Positions 25,001-33,031 of a stretch of DNA of 35,206 bases are shown one piece after another. The first letter of the stretch is position 1; every line of letters begins with the position of its first letter. The notes below the pieces were generated by a model. That model was not told where the DNA came from, searched no databases, and saw only the letters and a list, made by a program, of their open reading frames with translations. Both the position numbers and the translations under genes were made by a program. This DNA is from Plesiocystis pacifica SIR-1 (GTDB lineage: Bacteria > Myxococcota_A > Polyangia > Nannocystales > Nannocystaceae): positions 1 through 35,206 of the forward strand of contig NZ_ABCS01000101.1 in the NCBI RefSeq assembly GCF_000170895.1. Direction: 5' to 3'.

Positions 25001-26351
25001 GCATGCTCCACAGCTGGCCCAGGTGCTCGAGGAGCTCGGCCTGGTGGGCCCAGGGCCGGGCCTCGCCGGTGAGGTCGGTGAAGATCTCGCGCACCAGCGG
25101 GGCGATGGTCGGGGGGAAGTCGACGCGCTCGCCGGGGTCGGCCTCGCGGCGCTCGAGGGGCTCGAGCTCGACTCCGGGGCGCAGGGCCTCGAGGGCCGCG
25201 CGCAGGCGCTCGAGGGCGGTCGTCGCCGGGTTGAGCTCGAGCTCCTCGTCGTCTTCCTCCTCCTCGTTGCGCTTGTCGGCGACGGGCTCCTTGCCCGTGA
25301 CCATGAGGTGAAAGAGCAGGGACCAGGCGAGCATGCCCCCGGCCACCCAGGCGCCGGGGGCGGGGACGTGGTCGCGGGTCGCCGAGGACAGCAGCCCGAG
25401 CTGGAGCTGGCCGTCGATGCTGGCCAGATCGGCGACGCCGGCCAGGGCGACGCCGGCCAGGGCGTGGACGGGGATGAGCAGCACCAGGGCGCCGACGATC
25501 CATCGGCGGAAGCGCCGGTCGGCCCGGCGCGTGGTCGAGGCGCCGACCCAGGGAAAGTAGCGGGGCAGGTCCCGGCGGGGCTCGGAGAAGCGCAGCTGAC
25601 CCGCGCCGAACACGTCGAGGAGGATCAGCACGGCCAAGAACACCGCGCCCCAGACCGCGGCGTGGACCAGCAGGGCGAAGCCGGTGTGGTCGGCCAGGGG
25701 CGCTGCGCCCCACAGCCAGCTGCGATCGAGGAGCCGCCACTCGAACCACCCGACCCGGGCCCAGACGTCTTCGGGGATCCACGCGGGCCGATGCATGAAC
25801 CCGCGCAGCAGCGGATCGACGACCCGGCCGAGGGTGTAGAGGACCACGCAGGCGAAGGCGCTGGTGGTCACCGTGGCCCCGGGGCTGGGGGAGTCGGGGG
25901 CCCGGAGCCGGCGCCACAGCAGGCCGATGACCAGCAGCATGGCCGCGGCGGACAGCAGCATCGGCACGACGGTCGAGGCCGGGATGTCGAGGAGCAGCTC
26001 GACGGGGTCCCCGAGCAACAGCCGGGCGTCGGACAGGCTGTCGGGGATGCCGTCGGCGAGGGAGTCGGGCAGGGGAGGCTCGCCCATGATCTGCTCGCGG
26101 AGGGCGTCGGCGAGCTCGGCGGGGAGATCGGGGGGCAGGTCGGAGACGGGCGCGCTGGGGTCGCCCTGACCGAGGAGGCTGGGATCTTCGAGGATGCGCT
26201 GGAGATCCTCGGCCGCGAGCCCGCCCGCGTCGACGAGCTCTCCGAGGCGCGCGCGCAGCTCGGGCGGGAGGTCGCGGGTCAGCCCCTCGGGCAGGTCGGC
26301 GAGCGGGTCTGCGGGCGGCGCATCGCTCGGCTCGGTGGGCGGGGCGGCCAT
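22068..26351 (-). CDS. Membrane-anchored MrfA-like helicase homologue with degenerate motifs
   Basis: This 1427-aa protein has an acidic/Pro N-terminus and about five transmembrane helices (residues about 115-345). An acidic linker follows, then a region resembling MrfA/YprA-type superfamily-2 helicases, ending in a DUF1998-like part (FFDRTPGASGFARAIYERGL, about residue 1110). Every ATPase motif looks damaged. Walker A reads AAEGSGRTT (Arg for Lys, about 484-492). DEVH is replaced by DDVD (about 592), the SAT motif by TAG, and the QxxGRxGR arginine finger region by QGGFSPES. The DUF1998 Cys cluster is also missing. It is therefore probably not an active helicase; a DNA- or nucleotide-binding role at the membrane is inference. 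ATG 26351 was taken; AGGA lies unusually close to it. Confidence 0.7.
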   Translation of the reverse strand: MAAPPTEPSDAPPADPLADLPEGLTRDLPPELRARLGELVDAGGLAAEDLQRILEDPSLLGQGDPSAPVSDLPPDLPAELADALREQIMGEPPLPDSLADGIPDSLSDARLLLGDPVELLLDIPASTVVPMLLSAAAMLLVIGLLWRRLRAPDSPSPGATVTTSAFACVVLYTLGRVVDPLLRGFMHRPAWIPEDVWARVGWFEWRLLDRSWLWGAAPLADHTGFALLVHAAVWGAVFLAVLILLDVFGAGQLRFSEPRRDLPRYFPWVGASTTRRADRRFRRWIVGALVLLIPVHALAGVALAGVADLASIDGQLQLGLLSSATRDHVPAPGAWVAGGMLAWSLLFHLMVTGKEPVADKRNEEEEDDEELELNPATTALERLRAALEALRPGVELEPLERREADPGERVDFPPTIAPLVREIFTDLTGEARPWAHQAELLEHLGQLWSMQVGPERGEVPSLEEERAASVVQRSDSSTPHALILAAEGSGRTTATLLAALHVYFDRGATSLVIVRDRALARRWADTLARAIASSSARWNVQVCVAGEDLASTLVSDRTPAIVVADLERCEAEVLCDPRTDEYLARLGLIVADDVDGFTGVTEMHLQLVMRRLWALLDRLHEAPYPAALLATAGAGASGMDAWAKHVLAVPLRTFSEDSAQTRAQLLLRRRDLVDGLGVDIPLGVLAQACDDAELPWHLRLAGDAHRDVRRAAFDLGNLRRHHREDPRDAAIVIVEGTYPEVHREAARLAHAGVGLDTDLDQGGFSPESPVVLVLAPPGDEEMVLHEEAEDAERRELVAALPRAVPLAEPRVVRQRHFDRAMGREQDLDALRERFGARFVDETIARLGDNLRRREVLTMDARSDAIAPRTLLRSVKEGALGQPIDAHCVSDTDSQTQVVDAGTSEVLATLDRAVAPAVYAPGRIFIHPRGRFMILNDRGEASEDGREVVHTIAAEQLDSRERTTPDRTTSVALGAPAEWTEREFGGRGLPVSLAHARVGEHLHGVRRYAPGPKLSDHRHYEQPRPVHYGTDVCLVATGADPRPPPGVEAETEPNAEPQAKLGVPSEELPLEVLVPLAAALRMVLPCYLRASSELVDVDLIEIEGHRVLVFFDRTPGASGFARAIYERGLKDLLELARMVLERLVGPEFARLRTIHDRFPGSDPSQWRISDALRWLDGILDAPPEPVDEDEDEAEHAPGEARVEYTPGEGHGDLGRLWISHSGRTDDLVWTRHSWWSPVPLASPGGEPAKGKVCFDVAVERPAIAAAQRRAAALAGHRLQQSLDYRGRLDLGSRDAHAQLLEADRADLGPIRERLAALAGAALVDTVLALVAAIPLHPRPLAVSDRGPLAVLARRRADLDAKLLLACALLPEEAGAEIVAGPPPEQTSWLRVHGQGAGTWDLRGPRPKPVNEDNSMRATLLLDPGDTEL

Positions 26352-26558
26352 CCTGCTAGACCATCGGACGATTCGGCCATGGGGACAAGCGTGGAAATTG
26401 GTGCGCCTGGCAGTCCGCGCAGTGTTTCCACCGCCCCCGGACTCCCCCGACGGCCCTTCGGCTCACCCGAGAGCGACCAAGCCCCGGGGCGTGGACCCTG
26501 AAATTGCCGCGAGGCCGCGGTTGCGCTGTCAGTGGCGCCGGGTCAAGTTGGACCGGTA

Positions 26559-27710
26559 ATGCGTTGGATTGGCTCGCCCTCGACCCCGAATGCCCTCTTG
26601 GCTCTGATCTCGGCCTCGGCCCTCGCCCTCGTCCCGGGCTGCGGTGACGACAACGGCGAGGGTGGTGGCGACGACGAGGTCGGCGAGACCGCGACCACCG
26701 ACTCCGATTCGGAGTCCAGCGGCGACTCGGAGTCGGGGAGCGGCTCGGAGTCGGGGAGCGGCTCGGAGTCCTCGGAGACGGCGACGGACACGGACACGGA
26801 GACGGCGACGGACACGGAGACGGCGACGGATACGGAGACGGCGACGGACACCGGCGAGACCGGGACGGACACCGAGACGAGCACGGACACCGGCGAGACC
26901 GGGACGGACACCGGGACCGACACCGACACCGGCGAGACCGGGACGGACACGGAGACGAGCACGGACACCGGAGACGAGTTCGCCCCGTGGATCCTGACCG
27001 TCGACGAGCCCGACCAGACCACCGACGTGCTCAAGCAGATCAGCATCGTCCCCGGCGAGGTCGGCCAGACCACGATCATCTGCGACGACATCGAGCTGCC
27101 GCCGACGGTCCCGGACAACACCGCCTTCACCTCGCTGACCTTCAACAGCAACCAGCTCTACGCCTCGGTCCGCAAGGTCTCCAACGGCGACACCATGCTG
27201 CTCATCGACCCTTGCCAGTGCGTGGCCACGGAGGTCGGCGAGTACGGCTTCACCGGGGTCAACGGCATCACCTCCAACGAGGTCCAGAACATGTTCGGGT
27301 CCTCCTCGACCTCGGACGTGATCATCGAGATCGAGGTGGCCACGGCGATGGCGGAGGTCCTCGCCCCGCTGCCCGGCGACTGGGGCTCGACGGGGCTGAC
27401 CTGGTCGGACCCCATGGACAACGTGCTCTACGGCATCAACGCCAACAACGACCGGCTCTACACCTTCGACGGCGACGACGGCTCGGAGCTGGGGAACATC
27501 GCCATGAACGCGAACTTCAGCTCGGTGGGCATCGAGTTCCACCCGGGCGAGGACGTGCTCTACGCCTGCGGGATCGGGGGGCAGCAGCGCTCGCTGTTCT
27601 CGGTGGACGTGATGACGGGGGACGTGAACCTGGAGGCGGCGGACATCCTGGACGGGACCTGCGACAACCTCGCGGCGCCCTTTGGCCCGGTCGAGTGCAT
27701 CCCGCAGTGA
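26559..27710 (+). CDS. Lipoprotein with Thr/Asp/Glu repeat linker, unknown C-terminal domain
   Basis: This 383-aa predicted lipoprotein has lipobox VPGC (SASALALVPGC). A long linker of ATDTET/TDTGETG repeats follows (about residues 45-140), encoded by DNA tandem repeats. The C-terminal 240 residues are beta-rich and resemble a propeller (LYASVRKVSNGDTMLLIDP, VLYGINANNDRLYTFDGDDG, VLYACGIGGQQRSLFSVDV). They hold a few Cys (CDDI, CQCV, ACGI, CDNL, VECIPQ). I do not recognise a specific family, and a beta-propeller fold is inference. ATG 26559 gives the best signal peptide. It is divergent from the membrane helicase-like gene across 207 bp. Confidence 0.8.
   Translation: MRWIGSPSTPNALLALISASALALVPGCGDDNGEGGGDDEVGETATTDSDSESSGDSESGSGSESGSGSESSETATDTDTETATDTETATDTETATDTGETGTDTETSTDTGETGTDTGTDTDTGETGTDTETSTDTGDEFAPWILTVDEPDQTTDVLKQISIVPGEVGQTTIICDDIELPPTVPDNTAFTSLTFNSNQLYASVRKVSNGDTMLLIDPCQCVATEVGEYGFTGVNGITSNEVQNMFGSSSTSDVIIEIEVATAMAEVLAPLPGDWGSTGLTWSDPMDNVLYGINANNDRLYTFDGDDGSELGNIAMNANFSSVGIEFHPGEDVLYACGIGGQQRSLFSVDVMTGDVNLEAADILDGTCDNLAAPFGPVECIPQ
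26775..26965 (+). repeat. In-frame tandem repeat encoding the TDTET linker
   Basis: Imperfect repeats of GACGGACACGGAGACGGC and GACACCGGCGAGACCGG units run through the linker. The period is a multiple of three and keeps the frame. Length variation between strains is expected. Confidence 0.75.
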
Positions 27711-27752
27711 TTTGGGCCCGCCACCAGGCGGACGAGCGGGCATACTCGGTGG

Positions 27753-27971
27753 ATGGTGTCCGTGACCGGGTGGGCCGTGGGTGGATTGTTCGGGGTCGTC
27801 CTCGGCGTCGCGGCGCTCGTCGTCGGTAGAGTGCACCCAGAGCACCGCGGCTTCGATCCGCCAGAGCCCGACGCGAGCTGGGATCTGCCGGCGGTGCTGG
27901 TGCTGTCGACCTTCCTGGGCATGGGCGGGCTCCGCCCGCTGTGGTTGTTGGCGCGGAGCCTGCTGAGCTGA
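27753..27971 (+). CDS. Small membrane protein (72 aa), two predicted helices
   Basis: This 72-aa protein has two hydrophobic segments (VTGWAVGGLFGVVLGVAALVV near the N-terminus and PAVLVLSTFLGMGGLRPLWLLA at the C-terminus), so it is probably an inner-membrane protein. Codon third positions are strongly GC, supporting coding. The start ATG 27753 has a GGTGG directly before it, which is too close for a normal Shine-Dalgarno, so GTG 27756 may be used. No function can be assigned. It follows the lipoprotein gene by 42 bp and is convergent with the VWA gene, with that gene's terminator in between. Confidence 0.55.
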   Translation: MVSVTGWAVGGLFGVVLGVAALVVGRVHPEHRGFDPPEPDASWDLPAVLVLSTFLGMGGLRPLWLLARSLLS

Positions 27972-27978
27972 AGACGCG

Positions 27979-28014
27979 AAAAAGGGAGCGGCCTGCCGGG
28001 CAGGACCGCTCCCT
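27979..28014 (-). terminator. Strong intrinsic terminator of the VWA gene
   Basis: On the minus strand, AGGGAGCGG pairs with CCGCTCCCT (9 bp; 28014-28006 with 27991-27983). An inner CCTG/CAGG stem sits within it, and five U residues follow (27983-27979). It is 18 bp downstream of the VWA gene's stop codon. Confidence 0.88.
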
Positions 28015-28032
28015 CGGGTCGACGCGCGCGGA

Positions 28033-30246
28033 TCAGTTTCGGCGTCGGCGGACGAAGCCTGCCAGGCCAAAGAGCAGCACGGTGCCGAGCAGGCCGCGGG
28101 GGTCGGCGCCGCCCTCGGTGCTGCAGTTGCAGCCCTCGCCGCCGCCGCCGCCGAGCTCGTCGCCGTCGGCCATCACGTCGCCGCTGTCTTCCTCGGCCGT
28201 GACCTCGTCGGCGGCGGTGTCGGACTCGGACTCGCTCTCGGACTCAGACTCGCTGTCCGTGTCGGTGGTCGGGTCTTCTTCGCCGGTGTCCGTGGTGGTG
28301 TCCGTGGTGGTGTCGTCCTCCATGCCCGTGGTCGTGGTGGTGTCGTCCTCCATGCCCGTGGTCGTGGTCGTCTCGTCCTCGCTGTCGTCGTCGTTGCTGG
28401 GGACGGGGTCGGGCTCGTTGGTGGTCGGCTCCGGGGTCACCGAGCAGTCGTTGAAGGCGCAGCAGGGGTCGAACTCGAGCCCGCCGAAGATCGTCGTGAG
28501 CGCTTGCTCGAGCTCGGTCTGGTTGTTGGCGTCGTAGTAGTTGTTTTGGCTGCCCGAGCCCCACTGGGCCATGTTCTGGAGCTGGGCCTGGGCGGCGGCC
28601 GTGTCCACGCCGTCGCCGAAGCCGATCACGTAGGTGGTGATGCCCGAGTTGTACATCTCCTCGAGCTCGCCCTGGACCTGGGCGTTGGTCGAGTAGCCGT
28701 TGTACTGGCCGTCGGTGATCAGGATGTTGAAGTAGAGGGTCTCGTCGGCGGTCGGGTAGGGCGCCATGTCGTTGTTCATGGTGCTGCCCGAGTAGGCCTG
28801 CTGGTAGTCCTTGACGAGCTGCAGGCCCAGGTGGGTGTAGGTGCCGGAGCCGGAGCAGAACCCGTTGCCGGCGCACTGCGGCATGTGGCTGAATGTCGGG
28901 GCGTCGAACTCGGGCGGGTTGGCCTGGCCGTCGTCGTAGTCCCAGGCGATCGGCGGGCCGCCCCAGGGGTCGGTGCAGCCCGGCTCGGTGCACGAGGAGT
29001 TGGGGTCGAGGGCCCAGGCGAAGTTGTCCTTGGAGCAGGGCCCGTAGCCGACGAGGACCCGGGGCTCGCCCGCGTCGTAGGCGGGCAGGTAGCCGGGGTC
29101 CTCCTCGAGGGACTCGGCGCCCGCGAGGTTTGGGGTGTCGTAACCAAACACCGTCAGGCCGAGGTGGGTGAGGTCCTCGGCGGTGCCCGTGCCGACGTCT
29201 ATGTCGAACAAGCCCATCTCACCAACGAGGGCGCCCCCGGCTTGATCCCAGCCCGTCTCGCCCATGGCGCCGAACATGGTGCCGCCGTCGGTGTTGAGCA
29301 TGGACGAGGAGGCGTCGAGGATGATCATCGCTCGGGGCAGACCGCCGACGCACTCGGGGGCGACCACGGACTCGATGATGTCGGTGACGATCTCGTTGAG
29401 CGCGGTCCCGAGCTCCTCGGGGGTGTTGCCGTCGATGGCGGCCGTGGTCCCGCCCGCGGCCGCGACCTCGTCAGCGGCGGCCTCGGCCTGGGGATCGCCC
29501 GCCACGGCGACGACGTAGGTCGGGATGTCCTGGTCGTCGTAGAGCGCGCCCGCGGTGATCGAGGGGTTTTGGCTCGCCGGCGAGAGCGGCGAGGTGCCGT
29601 CTTGGCTCGTCCACGAGCCGTCGGTCAGGACCACGTTGACGTAGGCCCGCGGGGTGTCGACCTGGTCTTCGGGGTGGTCGGCCTTGGTCTGGGCGATCTC
29701 GCTGGCGGCGCGGTCGAGGGCGCCCTTGGTCCACGTGCCGATACCAAACAGGCTGCCGTTGGCCGGGGCCGGCGTCGCGTCCAGGGCGTCGAGCAGGGCC
29801 TGGCCGTTGCAGGGGAGGTAGCTGGCCTGGTCGTCGTCCCAGTGCACGTCGATGACCTGGCCGTCGACGATGCCCGAGCTGTCGTCGGGGATGGTCGTGC
29901 CCTCGGCGGGGGAGGGGTCGTGGCCAAAGCGCATCAGCGCGAGGTGGGTGTTTTGGCTGAGGAAGCTGCCCGGCGCGACGATCTGCTGGAGCGCGTTCAC
30001 GGACACCTGCCAGCGCGTGAGGTTGTTGTCCGTATCCCAGATCTCGTTCATCGAGGTCGAGTTGTCGACCATGAACAGGATGTTGGGTTTTTTGAAGGTG
30101 CACTCCGTCTCCGACGGGCACTCTTCCTCGCCGCCGGCCTCGGCCTCGCCCTCGTCGGTGCCGATGGCGAAGGCCAGGCCCACTCCGGCGAGCAGCCCGA
30201 GCTGCAGTCCAATGCGCTTCCAATTCGATTCCAATAGCCGCTTCAT
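28033..30246 (-). CDS. Surface protein with two VWA domains and MYXO-CTERM-like anchor
   Basis: This 737-aa exported protein has two von Willebrand A domains, each with a MIDAS motif: DNSTS (D61-S65) and DASSS (about residue 311). These bind metal and mediate protein contact. After the second VWA domain comes a Cys-containing segment and a Thr/Asp/Glu/Ser-rich linker with 30-bp coding repeats. The tail GCNCSTEGG..RGLLGTVLLFGLAGFVRRRRN is Cys, hydrophobic helix, then Arg-rich end. That fits the MYXO-CTERM sorting signal that the myxosortase system processes to place proteins on the cell surface. ATG 30246 has GAGGA at a 6-nt spacing. It is probably an adhesin or a surface complex component. 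It is divergent from the lipase-like gene across 277 bp. Confidence 0.88.
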   Translation of the reverse strand: MKRLLESNWKRIGLQLGLLAGVGLAFAIGTDEGEAEAGGEEECPSETECTFKKPNILFMVDNSTSMNEIWDTDNNLTRWQVSVNALQQIVAPGSFLSQNTHLALMRFGHDPSPAEGTTIPDDSSGIVDGQVIDVHWDDDQASYLPCNGQALLDALDATPAPANGSLFGIGTWTKGALDRAASEIAQTKADHPEDQVDTPRAYVNVVLTDGSWTSQDGTSPLSPASQNPSITAGALYDDQDIPTYVVAVAGDPQAEAAADEVAAAGGTTAAIDGNTPEELGTALNEIVTDIIESVVAPECVGGLPRAMIILDASSSMLNTDGGTMFGAMGETGWDQAGGALVGEMGLFDIDVGTGTAEDLTHLGLTVFGYDTPNLAGAESLEEDPGYLPAYDAGEPRVLVGYGPCSKDNFAWALDPNSSCTEPGCTDPWGGPPIAWDYDDGQANPPEFDAPTFSHMPQCAGNGFCSGSGTYTHLGLQLVKDYQQAYSGSTMNNDMAPYPTADETLYFNILITDGQYNGYSTNAQVQGELEEMYNSGITTYVIGFGDGVDTAAAQAQLQNMAQWGSGSQNNYYDANNQTELEQALTTIFGGLEFDPCCAFNDCSVTPEPTTNEPDPVPSNDDDSEDETTTTTGMEDDTTTTTGMEDDTTTDTTTDTGEEDPTTDTDSESESESESESDTAADEVTAEEDSGDVMADGDELGGGGGEGCNCSTEGGADPRGLLGTVLLFGLAGFVRRRRN

Positions 30247-30523
30247 GTCTGGTCCTCGCTAGCCGAGGCTGGGCAGGCCTGACCATGCCCGCCCCTCCGA
30301 TGTCGACGCCCGTCACGAAGGGCCACAAAGGTGGCGCGCCATCGAGATCGGACTCGTCGAGACCCGTCGAGATCGGTTGGGTGCTGGATTGCTGTCCAGC
30401 CTCGCTGTCCAAGGAGTGCCGCGGCCCACGAAGATCGGGTGGAAGTTTCGTCGATGGCAGCCATCGGGGGCGGTCGGGGCCGCGCAGCTGGAGTCCCCGC
30501 GGGGCGGCGACTACACTCCCCGG

Positions 30524-32545
30524 ATGCCTTTCATGCCCCGCGCCGCTCGACTGATCGCTTGCCTCGCCCTGGTCCCCCTGGCCTGCACCGACGATGGGGG
30601 TGACGCGGGCGAAGACGAACTCGGCGGCGACACGGACTCGGAGACGGAGACCGAGACCGAGACCGAGTCGGACACGGGGACGGACACCGGCGAGCCCGAG
30701 CCCGCCGTCGAGTGGCCGACCCTGGACTGCGATCCCCTGGTCCCCGAGCTGTGCGCCTACCCCTACCCGAACAACGTATTCACCGCGGACGACCCGGCCA
30801 TGGACACGGGCCGGCGGCTCGAGCTGAGCGCGGCGATGATGCCCCAAAGCGCGATCCACCAGCCCGACACCTCGGCCTGGTCGGCGAGCGACGGCTTCAG
30901 CCCGGCGAGCACCATGCTCGCCTTCCTCCCCGGCGCGACGACGACCGGCCTGCCGACGCCGCTGACCATCGAGGCCTCGCTGGATCCGGACTGCCCGACC
31001 GTGGTGATCGACGCCGAGACGGGCGAGCGCGTGCCCCATTGGGCCGAGCTCGACATGTCCCACGACGACGACGCGCGCCGGACCTTCATGATCCGCCCGG
31101 CGGTGCGCCTCGACGACGACCGCCGCTACATCGTGGCGATCCGCGGGGTCGTCGACGCGGGCGGGGCGGCCCTCGAGGCGAGCCCCGCGTTCGCGGCCCT
31201 GCGCGACCTGAGCCCCAGCGACGAGCCCAGCGTGGACGCGCGCCGGCCTCTCTACGCCGACATCTTCGCGCGCCTGGCCGAGGCGGGGGTGGCCCGGGAG
31301 GACCTGCAGCTGGCCTGGGACTTCACCACGGCGACCGACGCGAACATCACCGGGCGGCTGCTGCACATGCGCGACGTCGGCCTGGAGCAGCTCGGGGCCG
31401 AGCCGAGCTTCTCGATCACCGACATCGACGCCGACCCCTCGCCGGGCATCGCCTATCGTGTGGACGCGAGCCTGAGCGTGCCGCTGTTCCTCGACGAGCC
31501 TGGCCCCGGCGGGCGGCTGGTGCTCGGCGCCGACGGCCTCCCCGAGGTCCAGACCATGACCGAGTACCCCTTCATGGTGCTGATCCCCGAGCAGGCCTAC
31601 GAAGATCCCGCAGGTCTGATCCAGTTCGGCCACGGCCTGTTCGGGGCCTACACCGACGTCGACGACGATCTGCTCGCGGGCCTGGCCGTCGACTACAACT
31701 ACGTGGTCTTCGCCAGCACCTGGATCGGCATGGCCGGGGAGGACGTCGCGCACATCGGCGGCTTGCTCCAGGGCGCGCGCCTCGACGACTGGCCGACGGT
31801 GGTCGGCCGCCTGTCCCAGGGGGTGTTCAACGCCCTGGCGACCATGCGGACCATGAAGACCAGCTTCGCCGACGCCCCGGAGGTGCTCGGGCCCAACATG
31901 GAGCCCCTGCTCCTCGACCTCGATCGCAGCTTCTACTTTGGCGGCAGCCAGGGCGGCATCCTCGGCACGCCCTACATGGCCCTGAGCACCGACGTCGAGC
32001 GCGGGGTCCTGGCCGTGCCCGGGCAGCCCTACAGCCTGCTGCTCAACCGCAGCGAGGCCTGGCAGTTCCTCGGCGACATCAGCAAGAGCGTCTACGACGA
32101 CACCCTCGACCTGCGCCTGGCCATCGAGCTCATGCAGCAGCTGTGGGACCGGACCGAGCCCACGGGCTTCTCGGGCCACGTCATCGACGACCCGCTGCCG
32201 GGCACCTCGGCCCACGAGGTGCTCGTGTTCGCGGCGATCGGCGATCACCTGGTCACGACCCTCGGCGCCCACGTCATGGCCCGGGACCTCGGCATCCCGC
32301 AGCTCGCCCCGAACAACCGCGATCTGTTCGGCATCGAGGTCGTCGACCAGCCCCACGCGGGCTCGGTGCTCATCGAGTACGACTTCGGCCTGCCTCCCGA
32401 GCCCATCACCAACGTGCCCATGACTGAAGGAAGCGACCCCCACGGCGCCCTGGCGGACGTGCCCATTGCGATTCAGGCGACGGACCAGTTCCTGCGCACC
32501 GGGGTGGTCGAGAGCTTCTGCGACGGGGTCTGCGACCCGACCTGA
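30524..32545 (+). CDS. Lipase-like lipoprotein (alpha/beta-hydrolase type)
   Basis: This 673-aa predicted lipoprotein has the signal ARLIACLALVPLAC (lipobox PLAC). A Thr/Asp/Glu linker follows (about residues 25-60). The region from YPYPNNVFTADDP to RYIVAIRGVVDAGG resembles the N-terminal domain of bacterial virulence-factor lipases. A hydrolase domain with nucleophile elbow GGSQGG (Ser about 475) comes next. A catalytic acid and His are expected C-terminally (HEVLVFAAIGDH, QPHAGSVL). It would act as an esterase or lipase at the cell surface; the substrate is unknown. ATG 30524 was chosen; ATG 30533, with GGA 8 nt upstream, is equally good. A dispersed repeat begins about 12 bp after its stop codon. 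Confidence 0.82.
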   Translation: MPFMPRAARLIACLALVPLACTDDGGDAGEDELGGDTDSETETETETESDTGTDTGEPEPAVEWPTLDCDPLVPELCAYPYPNNVFTADDPAMDTGRRLELSAAMMPQSAIHQPDTSAWSASDGFSPASTMLAFLPGATTTGLPTPLTIEASLDPDCPTVVIDAETGERVPHWAELDMSHDDDARRTFMIRPAVRLDDDRRYIVAIRGVVDAGGAALEASPAFAALRDLSPSDEPSVDARRPLYADIFARLAEAGVAREDLQLAWDFTTATDANITGRLLHMRDVGLEQLGAEPSFSITDIDADPSPGIAYRVDASLSVPLFLDEPGPGGRLVLGADGLPEVQTMTEYPFMVLIPEQAYEDPAGLIQFGHGLFGAYTDVDDDLLAGLAVDYNYVVFASTWIGMAGEDVAHIGGLLQGARLDDWPTVVGRLSQGVFNALATMRTMKTSFADAPEVLGPNMEPLLLDLDRSFYFGGSQGGILGTPYMALSTDVERGVLAVPGQPYSLLLNRSEAWQFLGDISKSVYDDTLDLRLAIELMQQLWDRTEPTGFSGHVIDDPLPGTSAHEVLVFAAIGDHLVTTLGAHVMARDLGIPQLAPNNRDLFGIEVVDQPHAGSVLIEYDFGLPPEPITNVPMTEGSDPHGALADVPIAIQATDQFLRTGVVESFCDGVCDPT

Positions 32546-32556
32546 GCTCTGCTCTA

Positions 32557-32677
32557 CCCCCACAGGCATCTGAAGACCGGGGGCGCTTCGTCGCTATCCG
32601 CTCCTCCGCTAGGGCTTGGTGGGCAATGGGGTTCGTGCCTTCGAGAAGGCTGGTGGTCGCCCCCGCGAGCGGGGGCG
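32557..32677 (+). repeat. Dispersed intergenic repeat, copy A
   Basis: This 121-bp segment matches 34536-34652 at roughly 80% identity by eye, including the shared core GCTTCGTCGCT.TCCGCTCCT and a GTGGTCGCCCCC...GGGGGCG end that forms a hairpin. Both copies begin within about 12 bp after the stop codon of a plus-strand gene. Confidence 0.7.
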
Positions 32678-32751
32678 GATTCGTTGACAGCCCCTGAGTC
32701 GTGGACGTGGGGCAGGGAGGGCGTGGCGTCGTCCACGACGGCTAAAATGGA

Positions 32752-32788
32752 CAGAGGGTCGGCCAAACTCGTTTTGGCCAACCCTCTG
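32752..32788. other. Long intergenic stem-loop
   Basis: CAGAGGGT-C-GGCCAAA and TTTGGCC-A-ACCCTCTG pair over 16 positions with a single C/A mismatch around the loop CTCGT. No T-run follows on the plus strand. It may be a terminator, an RNA-processing element or part of a small RNA. Confidence 0.6.
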
Positions 32789-33031
32789 AGCCGGCGCGAA
32801 CGCGCACTTCAGGTTCAAAACGGTCGCGTCACGCGCGGCGGAGCAAAGAGCGCGGTGCGGGCCCTGCGTGGGTGCGTCATCGGCGAGGGAGAGGGCGCTG
32901 CGCAGGAGCTGCGCGGATCCTGTTCTCGTCGATGGACGCGGGTGCGCGCGTGCCCTGTCACGATCACGAAACAGGTCGATCCATCTTCTTGACCTCGCCG
33001 GAACACCCACGGAGCCTCTCCCCGATCCCCC

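Larger units (their letters stand above)
32546..33031. other. Structured intergenic region
   Basis: These 486 bp contain no convincing gene. They hold a dispersed repeat (32557-32677), a 9-bp inverted repeat GTCGTGGAC / GTCCACGAC (32698-32706, 32731-32739) and a long stem-loop at 32752-32788. The last 200 bp presumably carry the promoter of the permease gene. Confidence 0.5.

Noticed and set aside
23181..26501. A 1106-residue plus-strand open frame opposite the helicase-like gene
   Set aside because: It consists of low-complexity Gly/Ala/Arg/Val/Glu runs with no motifs, the usual antisense shadow in GC-rich DNA. The minus-strand reading has transmembrane helices and recognisable motifs.
29471..32569. 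A 1032-residue minus-strand open frame opposite the lipase-like gene
   Set aside because: It is a mirror frame of a motif-bearing lipoprotein and has no signal peptide or domain of its own.
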